From: Zancudomyces culisetae | Lineage: Eukaryota > Kickxellomycota > Harpellomycetes > Harpellales > Legeriomycetaceae | Direction: 5' to 3' | Assembly (NCBI GenBank): GCA_001969505.1 | Contig: LSSK01001732.1 | Coordinates: forward strand, 1 to 34,199 | DNA length: 34,199 bases | Shown: positions 1 to 9,165 of the stretch, one piece after another | Layout of the letters: each line of letters starts with the position of its first letter | How positions within the stretch are numbered: position 1 is the stretch's first letter | The notes under the pieces: generated by a model | What the model was told of the DNA's origin: nothing | Database searches by the model: none | The model's input: the letters and a program-made list of their open reading frames with translations, nothing else | Made by a program: the position numbers and the translations under genes

Positions 1-1
1 C

Positions 2-1393
2 TTCTTTTTCACCTTCTTTTTCACCTTCTTTTTTTACTTTTCCTCCTTTTCCATCTTTTTTTTCACTTTCTTTTTTTACTTCTATTCCACCTTCTTTTTC
101 ACCTTCTTTTTTTACTTCTATTCCGCCTTCTTTTTCACCTTCTTTTTCACCTTCTTTTTTTACTTTTCCTCCTTTTCCATCTTTTTTTTCACTTTCTTTT
201 TTTACTTCTATTCCACCTTCTTTTTCACCTTCTTTTTTTACTTCTATTCCGCCTTCTTTTTCACCTTCTTTTTCACCTTCTTTTTTTACTTTTCCTCCTT
301 TTCCATCTTTTTTTTCACTTTCTTTTTCACCTTCTTTTTCACCTTCTTTTTCACCATCCCTTCCACCTTCTTTTTTGTTATCTCGGCCATCATTTTTATC
401 ATTTCTTCTATTATAATCTTCATTATGATCACTACCAGGCCAATCTCCGTGATTTTTGTAACCATCTCTGTAATTGTCTCTGTAATCATCTCTGTAACCA
501 TCTCTGTGTCTATCTCTTAAATAATCTCTATACTCATCTCTGTAACCACCTCTGTATCCATTTCTGTATCCATCCCTGTACCCATCACTGTAATCGTGTA
601 TGTAATCATCTCTTCTATCTCCTCTATTTTTTCTATACTCACTCCTGTAATCATCTCTGTAATCATCTCTGTAATCATCTCTGTAATCATCTCTGTAATC
701 ATATCTGTAATTGTCTCTCCTGTTATCTCCTCTGTTATCTCTCCTGTTATCTCCTCTAGTTTCTCTCCTGTTATCTCCCCTGTAATCATATCTGTAATCA
801 TCTCTGTAATCATCTCTGTAATCATATCTGTAATTGTCTCTCCTATTGTCTTCCCTGTTATCTCCCCTATTATCTCCCCTATTATCTCCCCTGTTATCTC
901 CCCTGTTATCTCCCCTATTGTCTCCCTTATTGTCTCCTCTATTGTCTCCTCTATTGTCTCCTCTATTGTCTCCTTTATTATCCTTTTCACCTTTTTTAAC
1001 TTCTTTTTCTCTTATTTCTTCTTTTTCATCACCCTTTTTACCATCTCCACTATCCTTTTCATCTTCTTTACCTATAACTTTGATTTCAGTAGAAATGGCT
1101 TGTACACGAGGTAGTGGTGGTCGCTCTTGTTTATACATGTTATATTCCACTTGATTCCAGTTTCCATACTTTGCATTTTTATTATATGGAGACTGCATTT
1201 GAAATCCATAGTCATAGTTCCTGTAGTCAAAATCACCGTAGTCGTTATATCTATAATCTGTACGTTGCTTAAGTGGCATACCAGAGCTACGAGCCTCATT
1301 TACCTTACCCATTTGGTACATTCTGTTTGCGCAAGCGGTGTAAAGCAATGTGGTTATAACCAGCTTACCAATTGTCAATTTAAGTACTGTCAT
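2..1393 (-). CDS. Secreted-like low-complexity repeat protein (3' end outside window)
   Basis: One minus-strand frame is open from an ATG at 1393 to the left edge, 464 codons with no stop. Residues 1-22 (MTVLKLTIGKLVITTLLYTACA) look like a signal peptide with a possible cut after ACA, so export is inferred. A Tyr/Asn/Asp-rich segment follows (RYNDYGDFDYRNYDYG), then a Lys/Glu linker. Next come about a dozen RGDN/KGDN tetrapeptides, blocks of DYRD/GYRD repeats, and a C-terminal part built on KEGEK, KEGGIEVKK and KDGKGGKVKK units. The whole is a charged polyampholyte with regularly spaced Tyr and no visible globular domain. I recognise no family. Wall, matrix or adhesive roles are possible but unproved. 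TATATA lies a few bases upstream of the ATG, so the true promoter or an upstream exon is uncertain. Open frames on the other strand here are mirror images of the repeats. Confidence 0.72.
   Translation of the reverse strand, partial: MTVLKLTIGKLVITTLLYTACANRMYQMGKVNEARSSGMPLKQRTDYRYNDYGDFDYRNYDYGFQMQSPYNKNAKYGNWNQVEYNMYKQERPPLPRVQAISTEIKVIGKEDEKDSGDGKKGDEKEEIREKEVKKGEKDNKGDNRGDNRGDNRGDNKGDNRGDNRGDNRGDNRGDNRGDNREDNRRDNYRYDYRDDYRDDYRYDYRGDNRRETRGDNRRDNRGDNRRDNYRYDYRDDYRDDYRDDYRDDYRSEYRKNRGDRRDDYIHDYSDGYRDGYRNGYRGGYRDEYRDYLRDRHRDGYRDDYRDNYRDGYKNHGDWPGSDHNEDYNRRNDKNDGRDNKKEGGRDGEKEGEKEGEKESEKKDGKGGKVKKEGEKEGEKEGGIEVKKEGEKEGGIEVKKESEKKDGKGGKVKKEGEKEGEKEGGIEVKKEGEKEGGIEVKKESEKKDGKGGKVKKEGEKEGEKE
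10..345. repeat. 126-bp tandem repeat coding a 42-residue unit
   Basis: Landmark stretches (for example the one reading ttttcctccttttccatc) recur at 38, 164 and 290, exactly 126 bp apart, and the sequence between them is identical or nearly so over about 2.7 copies. 126 bp is 42 codons, so the array lengthens the protein without breaking frame. Inside each unit are 12-bp sub-repeats coding KEGE. Confidence 0.85.
440..990. repeat. 12-bp degenerate tandem repeats (DYRD / RGDN coding)
   Basis: Two 12-bp families alternate: a ctgtaatcatct type (DYRD on the minus strand) and a cctgttatctcc type (RGDN on the minus strand). Variation keeps the 12-bp phase, so all units stay in the reading frame of the minus-strand protein. 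Confidence 0.85.
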
Positions 1394-2783
1394 TATATAT
1401 GGTTTTTTATGCTATACTTGTTTATCTGTTGTACAAAGGTTAAAAATACAATAATATATTTGTTGTAATTTTTTTTAGCTCAATAAAGCGGAATATTATG
1501 TATTAGTCTATATGTGAGATATCGGAGATGTGGCTATTTATACTTTTTTTAAATATCGCATTCAGATATCATACCATTCGCGGTAAACTAATTTAAAACT
1601 AATAACAGGAAGTATGTGTAGCTATCTAGCTTTTCTCACTATTATTATAAAACTTGTATATCTTCTACAATAGGAATACTTGTATATTTGTAGTCGTTTG
1701 TTTCTCTTGAGTATTGTGTTTTAAAATATTTTCATATAGGTGGACTCAAGCTTTTAACCGAAAGTGTAACACAATTCATTATATTTTATTTGACATTTTA
1801 ACAATCATAATAAGTTGTAATCATATTCAAAATTACAAAATACGAAACTAGGGTTTTGAGAATTACCGATTTCTACAATGAGGTTTATAGCTTGAAGATA
1901 ATCTAGTTTGGACGTTTAATGGTGAGTGAATTTACGTTTAATTGAACAAATTATTATTGCTTCTCCGAAAGATTAAATGCTAATATTCTTATTACAAATT
2001 TTGAGTTTTTTTATTCAAGACTTTTTATAATTTATCTTTTCTATAATAGACAAAAAAAATACATGTTTACACGTTTATGATGTGATTGTTCAGTTATATG
2101 TATAAATTCAACATATGGACCAATTGCACAATTAACAAAATGAGAGACCGAGATTAACAATAATCAAGAATGAACAATTGCTTCACATTAAATATTCCCC
2201 GACATATTATAAATAAAGTCATGCGTATCGCCATAAGAAAGTATATTATCGTTTTTGCCTGGTGAATACCAGAAAACGTATTGAAAAATAATTTTCAAGT
2301 ATTAAGTTACATTAATTACATGAAATAAAACCCATTGTATTTTATGTATTACCACATACAATTTTATGTGCGTACCACTCCTTTGTTGCTTTAAAAAGTT
2401 ATTCCTAGATAAATATCTTTTTCAGCTGATTAATTACAATTATATCTGGTAGTTAAAATTAATAATTTGAACTAGAAATATACACATTTGACGTTTATAA
2501 TTTCTTTTTGTCTCTAATAGATAATTTGTTATTGCAAAGTTAAAGTAAAACAAATGTATGGATGCTTTTATCTATAATTTTTCTGAAAATACCCTTTTGT
2601 TATAAAAATCTCAAATGTTAATATAAGCATTTTAAATTGATATACTAAAGTTTTAACCCCATAAAATATGATATAATAACAGTAGTAACTCGATACTGCG
2701 TGTCAGTTTTAAAAAAAATTGATTATATACATCTGACTTTCATTCGACTTTTTATACAATTTTTTGCATTATTGATGCAATCC

Positions 2784-3122
2784 TCATAGTCTAGTTGTAT
2801 CTCGTTCAATTTGGTTTAAACATTCTAATGCAACTTGAAAAACACTTGAAATTAAAAAATCATGATAATTAGTGTGGGAGAATATGTTTGTTTGTAAAAG
2901 AAGTTGTAGATAAAATTTAGATAAATCTATTGGAATGAATGGACAATTTTCTAAATATGATATTTCTTTTTTGTGTGCCATAATGTTCTCTGGAACGTAT
3001 ATTTGGTTTATGTAATTGTGAATCTAACATCGAATAATTTATAGTTAGGGTACCTGTGAAGGTAGTTGCCACTGAATTACTAAAATTATGAAGGGTAAAA
3101 CTATTCACTTCGTTAATTATAC
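2784..3122 (-). other. Possible terminal exons of a spliced gene
   Basis: Two open segments join in frame if an intron 2990-3053 (GTACCC...TTCCAG, 64 nt) is removed. The upstream exon 3054-3122 follows an acceptor ttagacag preceded by a TACTAAT-like branch site. The downstream exon 2784-2989 codes a protein-like tail (ENCPFIPIDLSKFYLQ and onward to TTRL-stop). The joined product is about 91 residues and needs further exons upstream. A short stretch near 3250-3315 and another near 3400-3560 also look coding, but I could not link them. No family is recognised and chance open frames remain possible. Confidence 0.28.
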
Positions 3123-6100
3123 CTGTCTAATTTTATTAGTACTCCCAGTCACATAAGAGATATAATCATTTTTTTTTGTAAAAAATTAATCGAAATATTT
3201 GAAGAAATGTAATCTAATATGATTTCAGGCTACTACATTTAGTTGGTAAAAGTGTATTAAGCTATTTATTAGATTGATAGTATGTTTTACACCTACAAGT
3301 TGAAAGAAACGAGGTTAATAAGCGTATAGCGAGATTTGAATAATACAAATATTATTAATAAGCAAAATCAAAATATACTATTATCAATATTAACTAATCA
3401 TAAAAACTCATACAATACTTTTCAATATTTTGAGTCAAATAATAAATTTGTTTATTCTCCCTTGAACTCAAAACTATTCTATTTTCTTTTTTCTCTAAAA
3501 TCAATATCAATATCAATATTAAAATTGAATTGATTATCTTGTCGAGACAAGTAATTGGTGTAATAGTAGTCTATATTGTGTACATAGCGAACTGGTTTGC
3601 TATTAGAATTTTAGATCATTTTAATTTGGCCTAGCTCGTATTAATTAAGTTTTAATCAATTTTATCTATAGTCACTTAAAAAATAATACTATACCGATTA
3701 GCAATAACAGAAAGTAAAAGTAATGATTATATTTCTTTATGCAATTTTCTGGTTTTATTGTAGCAAATATCTATCAATTATTGTTGAGTTTTAAATGAAA
3801 GGGAATTGAAAGCATTTATTCATTTAGAACTTTCATAAAACTTTTTTTATCGGTTCAGTTCAAATAAATATGGATTGCTGTGTGATACAAGATAAATGTA
3901 GTCTTTTCATCTAACTATTTTGAGTTTGGTTTTAACACTAATTGAAAGGTAGCCTTATTTCTGTCCATTATACATATCTCAGACGACTATCAACATAACA
4001 ACAATTTTAATTATTTACATCTTATTTAGGTTATAGGTTAGCTAATATCTAACTTTGACTTTGAAAATCAGATTTTGCAGTATTCTGAAAGATATATGCC
4101 ATTTTATGGAGATACAAATTAAATAACTCAAAATATTGTATAGGAATGCTTCATTTTTGTTTTTAAAAAAATCGAAAAAAGTTTTAATAGCATTACGAGA
4201 GCTGAAGCACTACACTTATTAATTGGGTATACAATAGCTGCATGATTATATAATACTAGTATTTCAAACAATAAATTTTACCCAGCTTATTTGATCCTGC
4301 TCTTAGAGGTACTTAAGTTGGCATGAGTTTTTCTTATGCCTACACCATTGAGGATCGCATTCTCTTTGTTTCAATAAAGTCTATAAAACTTATTTATGTG
4401 CTCCTAATACAGTTTATAGGATGTTACGGCATTTTAGCTTTTGAATATTATTAATTAAACCTACAAACAGTTTGAAATCAAGACAAAAAAATTTTCTCTC
4501 CATCAACTAATTATGTGAGAAGTTAAGTACATATATAAAATTATAGAACGTTCTCTTTTTACGGGGCTATAGAATTTCGAATACTTTGCTGTAAGTATTT
4601 ACACCCCTTGGCTGTTTTAATTTCATGTTGATGTAGTTTATATGATCTTTCAACCATAGGAAACAAGTATAATGAAAAAATTAGAGATTGAGGTAATTTT
4701 GTTGGAACTAAGAGGATGGTATAGATATTTTTGCAACTAGTGCAATTTATATATACTAATATGCATATCTTTCTTGAGTATTTCCTATTTTTCGCTTTAT
4801 CACAGATTGGCTTGACCTGATACTCCAACTTTTTTTTGAATTGGAAAATAGCTTAAAAAAGTATTCTACGGACAAACTATACTTTAAGTCATGGTACATG
4901 CAAAATTGACAGCATGTCTTTCTGTAAGTACCACTTGTTTGCTTTACCAAGGGAACGTTTTAGCTATATGAGTAGACTCAGTAAAGCTGTCGAGTTGTCG
5001 TTTGCTTTTACGTCTCCAATTATCATATATACTCTGGTCTTTGTATAATAGTAGTTAATCCAAAATTCCGGTAGTTTTACCAAAACCAGCTTTTATCCAT
5101 AGGGTAAAAAATATGCTTAACGAAAAAAATAAAAAATATTGATATGATGATACCCGATAAATAGCTTTAACAAATATTAACATACCTCCATTACCACTGA
5201 AAAAGGCGAAAACCTTTTAAAGTTCAAAAAAAAATTTAAAAAAGGAATGGACATAAAAGCAGGTCAAGCTAATAGCCGATCTAATGGGCTATAGTATTGT
5301 TGGAGTGAGAAGATTTCGTGGGTATGGCTTTAGGTTCACATTCGTTATTTGCAAGTTCTCCGACTAATTAATTCGCAACAAAAAAAAAACCAAAGAAATT
5401 GCGAAGTATTCAAGAGAAAATATTGACCAAAAAGTGAAGCGAATGAGGTAACACATGGCGGTAATTTTTTTTTAATTATTTTTTGGGTTTACTAACATGA
5501 CGAATTGTATGTGGGTGAAATAGAGTATTTCAATATTATTATAGACAGCATTGTTATTTGTGTTGTTATTGTTATAACTTGAACAAGCAGCGTTTCTCCA
5601 ATCCCAACAGAAAAAAAAAGTTTTCCCTATAAAAGATAGGATGTCAAAAACGTGGGGTTGTCACGAAAAAAGTTTAGCACACCAGAAAATGCATGAGTCG
5701 AATAATTTTTTGAAATAATAAGTGAGTGAGAGAAAGAACGCCACTAGAAAGTTTGGTCAGAATACGATAGGCCAAATACAAAGTTACGGGATATAGTTAT
5801 TAGAGAGGAATGAAATACTCATAATACGGGAAAAAACATAGTTAAAAGTTTATGGTTAACTAAAACTTGGTAAATAGTGCCAGTAAAGGGCTAATATTTG
5901 AAACATGATAATGCAAGCGAAGAATGTTATATTGATAACAAAAACATGGAGTTTTTAAGAAAATTAAAAACGAACAAAGAATATGGAATATTGAAACCTT
6001 TCTCTATTTTCTACTCTATTGCCATTGGTTAAAATCAAACTGAACGTTTTAGTAGCAGGAGAATAAGCACAAAAAAAACAATCAAGAAAGTTGGAAAAAA

Positions 6101-6192
6101 AGCAAATCAACGAATACTTGGTAACGATGTGGGAGGGTGGATGTGCATAAAGTTGGTATGCACCTGTGATATGGTGTGTATACGTATGTATA

Positions 6193-6208
6193 CGTGTGTG
6201 TGTGTGTT

Positions 6209-6271
<63 letters not shown>

Positions 6272-6274
6272 TTT
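6193..6274. repeat. GT-rich minisatellite, 16-bp period
   Basis: TG dinucleotide runs are interrupted by a TTT at 6207, 6223, 6239, 6255 and 6271, giving five units of 16 bp. It lies about 650 bp upstream of the LAMMER kinase start. Confidence 0.9.
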
Positions 6275-6929
6275 ATTGCTGTTGTGTTTATTTTTTTTTT
6301 CACTGAGACTAGCTGAAAAATATCTTTGAATTTAATGGAAAAAAAGAGCAGAATAAATGAATAAAAACCAGAAGCTAAAATAAGAGCAAAAGCAAAAAAG
6401 TCCATAATGAACATATTATTGACAATAAGGATACCACCAATTAGCGCGCATCAGGACTTTTTTCTATTTTCAACTATAGCTGTATTGGATGCTCTAAAGT
6501 ATAAGCATCATTGCAGATACTACAGCAATTAGTTGATAGAGTCAGAAACCAGTGTAAACCATAGAAAATAAGTGTGTATTTAAGCTGAAAACCAGAAATG
6601 CTTTTTGCTCATTAACTCATAAAAACAAAAAAGATAAAACTTTCACGGTATTTATTGAGCTCACAAACTCAAAGGTAGGCGTGAGAGAAAAAAGGGTAGT
6701 AACAACAAGATATTCTAAGTATTTGTGTGTGAACTATTTTATCTCATTCATATAAGTAGACAATACAGATATAAGTTTTTGGAAGTGATACTCAATATAA
6801 TGCATATAATTAGTATTGTCAGCGTATATAAAAAAAATCATATATATTATAATTGGGTAGTATTAAAAAAGTAGTGAAAACTAGAGAGCTCCACATCTCA
6901 ACAGAATAAAGGAAAAAAGAGTTGAAATT

Positions 6930-8756
6930 ATGACAAGAAGTTATACTGAAAAGTACCAGACATATCTTTTAGAAGATTACAGAAGCAAAAACGTAACAAA
7001 CATTATCAACAGTACCGATCACATCGATAGAATTAATAACATCAATGGCATTAAAAACATAAAAGATATTAGAGTTACCAACAACATAAGTAAAACCAAT
7101 ACCATCAGTAGCACTATTGCTGCTGCTAGCAACAATGCCAATCCTAGAAAAAGAGCTATTGAGCACCAACACATTGAACAATGCGCTGGGGATAGCAAAA
7201 CTAAAAGGAGAAGGAAGGCGAAAAACATAATAAAAGATGATGACAACGGACATATTTTAGTGGAAAGAGGTGTAGAAATAGGAAAGAGGTACAAAGTTTT
7301 AAAGTTATTGGGACAAGGAACTTTTGGAAAAGTAGTAGAATGTATAGATATGCTTGATGAGCAAAAGAAAGAAAATGGCGTAACTGCTAATTCCAAAAAA
7401 ACTCTTGACAAAAAAACCGTTGCGATAAAAGTAGTTCGAGCAATACCCAAATACAAGGAGGCGGCAAAAATGGAAATTAAGATTCTCCGCTTAATAGAGC
7501 GGTACAAATTTAAGCTTATTGATAACAATGTTTGTAATGATAGCCAGTCTAGTGAATACACATGTAAAAATAGTAAAGATTACAGCTACAGGCACAAACA
7601 CAGTATTGTAAAACTTAAAGGGGAATTTGAACAGCAGAATCATATTTGTATGGTGTTTGAGAAGTATGGACCCAGCATCTATGAGTATATGAAGAAAAGG
7701 AAGTTTAAACCATATGGCATAAGACAGATTCAGCATATCAGTAAACAAATATTTGAAAGTATTAGATATCTACATGAAGAACTTAAAATCATACACACCG
7801 ACATAAAACCAGAAAACATTTTAATAGAATACATAAACGAATGCAGTGCTAAATGTGAAAGTGGTAATTTAAAGAGCAAACCTAACACCAGTGAATGTAT
7901 TAAAACAGGTACCAGCGTAAATACTGAGTGTCATGGTGGTGCTGATGATGCTAATGATGATAACGATGAGGAACTAGAAGTTGATGTTGATATTGGTACT
8001 AACACCCAGTCTCATAGTGGTTGTATTAAAGAAAATGAGCAAGAACTTAAAAAAATCAAAATCAAAATGGTTGATTTTGGCAGTGCGGTGGTACTGCTTC
8101 CAAAACATGATCTCAGCAATATTTCTGGTTCTAGCAGTGGAAAGACATGTGATAGCAATGGATGTGTATATAACTATAATAACAAAGTAATAGTATCTAC
8201 TAGGCATTACAGAGCACCAGAAGTTATAATGGAAAAAGGATGGTCATTTCCATGTGACATGTGGTCTATTGGGTGTATGTTGGTGGAAATGTATACTGGA
8301 AAAACCGTATTCCAAACTCACGAAGACTATGAACATTTGTCAATGATTCAGTATATTTTGGGGCCTATTCCAGACAGTATGTTTGAAATGAGCAAGTTTG
8401 ACAAGGAAAAAATAGTTAATGAAGCAAATAGGTATAACTCTTTATACCAAAATGAAAAAAATAAAAAACAAAGACAACAGAAAGGTAAACGGCACTTTTC
8501 TGGACTTAAACCCCTGAGCTCGGTAATATTTGATGATGATTCTGACGGAGATGGCGAGAAGTGTAGTGGTGATAAGAATGATAGCTGCAGCCATGGTAGT
8601 GGTCATGGTCATGGAAATGTTAGCATGACCGACAGACTCGATATCATGGCAACAAAGTTGATGTTTTACGACCTAGTTAGAAGTTTATTAGAAGTAGATC
8701 CTACAAAAAGAATGACAGCAGCCGAAGCCCTTGAACATCCATTCCACAATATATGA
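6930..8756 (+). CDS. LAMMER (CLK/Kns1-like) dual-specificity protein kinase
   Basis: An intact 608-residue kinase in one exon. Residues 1-100 are Asn/Ile/Ser-rich and end in a basic, NLS-like cluster (KTKRRRKAKN). Catalytic features: Gly-loop GQGTFGKV (128-135), VAIK Lys167, alpha-C Glu182, catalytic loop HTDIKPEN with Asp291, Lys293 and Asn296, DFG at 382-384, activation segment STRHYRAPE (423-431) and the family signature EHLSMIQYILG (468-478) in place of EHLAMMERILG. HTD rather than HRD is typical of LAMMER kinases. Low-complexity inserts interrupt the fold: Ser/Lys-rich between alpha-C and beta-4, about 70 acidic/Asn-rich residues between the catalytic loop and DFG, and an Asp/Ser/Gly/His-rich one before the final helices. 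In known families these enzymes phosphorylate SR splicing factors and act in stress signalling. The role here is inferred from family. The next gene converges on it. Confidence 0.93.
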   Translation: MTRSYTEKYQTYLLEDYRSKNVTNIINSTDHIDRINNINGIKNIKDIRVTNNISKTNTISSTIAAASNNANPRKRAIEHQHIEQCAGDSKTKRRRKAKNIIKDDDNGHILVERGVEIGKRYKVLKLLGQGTFGKVVECIDMLDEQKKENGVTANSKKTLDKKTVAIKVVRAIPKYKEAAKMEIKILRLIERYKFKLIDNNVCNDSQSSEYTCKNSKDYSYRHKHSIVKLKGEFEQQNHICMVFEKYGPSIYEYMKKRKFKPYGIRQIQHISKQIFESIRYLHEELKIIHTDIKPENILIEYINECSAKCESGNLKSKPNTSECIKTGTSVNTECHGGADDANDDNDEELEVDVDIGTNTQSHSGCIKENEQELKKIKIKMVDFGSAVVLLPKHDLSNISGSSSGKTCDSNGCVYNYNNKVIVSTRHYRAPEVIMEKGWSFPCDMWSIGCMLVEMYTGKTVFQTHEDYEHLSMIQYILGPIPDSMFEMSKFDKEKIVNEANRYNSLYQNEKNKKQRQQKGKRHFSGLKPLSSVIFDDDSDGDGEKCSGDKNDSCSHGSGHGHGNVSMTDRLDIMATKLMFYDLVRSLLEVDPTKRMTAAEALEHPFHNI

Positions 8757-9165
8757 ACTTGCAGAGTTTTTAAATACATATTAAAGCCCTTGAATTTAGA
8801 ATAGCAGTTTTATCAATATGCAAACTTAACCAGGTTTATACCACTGTAGACATTCATTTACATGACTTGATTTAAAATTTGCGTTTTTATGACTTTTAAT
8901 TGTTTGTATGATTATTGGATCTTTTTTTTGAATTTTTTTTTTGGTCTATTCTACTATATCTAGAGGTGTATAGATGAAATGGAATAGGTAAAGTGTAAAT
9001 ATAATTATAGGTATAGGAAATAACATAGTAATAGTGATATTAAAGGAATAGTGGTATTAAAGGAATAGTGGTATTGAATAAATTAGTAATAGTGATAACA
9101 ATTATAAATTCTGAAGTGAAAAAGAGGAAAAAATACAAAATACAAGAGCGGAGCTGGTTGGAGAA
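8757..9165. other. Convergent 3' region between two kinase genes
   Basis: 409 bp of AT-rich sequence lie between the stop codons of two genes running toward each other. It must hold both 3' UTRs and poly(A) sites. It contains T runs and the 17-bp tandem repeat at 9031-9080. No gene is seen. Confidence 0.75.
9031..9080. repeat. 17-bp tandem repeat, three copies
   Basis: Unit atagtggtattaaagga occurs at 9031-9047 (one change), 9048-9064 and 9065-9080 (partial and diverged). Confidence 0.85.

Larger units (their letters stand above)
1394..6929. other. 5.5-kb AT-rich intergenic region
   Basis: No convincing complete gene. It contains the upstream regions of the divergent repeat protein and LAMMER kinase, many A/T runs, the GT minisatellite near 6193-6274, and possible minus-strand exons at 2784-3122. 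Minus-strand open stretches at 4559-4950 (two overlapping frames, 64-89 codons) look weak and were not assigned. I saw no tRNA or rRNA, though by-eye detection of tRNAs is unreliable. Confidence 0.6.

Noticed and set aside
286-990. Two shorter minus-strand frames (MVTEMITE..., MKRIIKETIEE...)
   Set aside because: Same repeats read one base out of phase; each ends in stops, whereas the neighbouring frame is open throughout.
596-1154. Plus-strand frames rich in Ser/Ile/Val/Leu over the repeat field
   Set aside because: They are reverse readings of the 12-bp repeats; the minus frame has a signal-like start, varied N-terminus and stays open for 464 codons.
6082-6414. Frames through the GT minisatellite (Cys/Val or Thr/His repeats)
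   Set aside because: Codon patterns arise from the dinucleotide repeat and have no domain.
7019-7561. 180-codon minus-strand frame inside the LAMMER kinase gene
   Set aside because: Antisense shadow; the sense frame has all kinase motifs.
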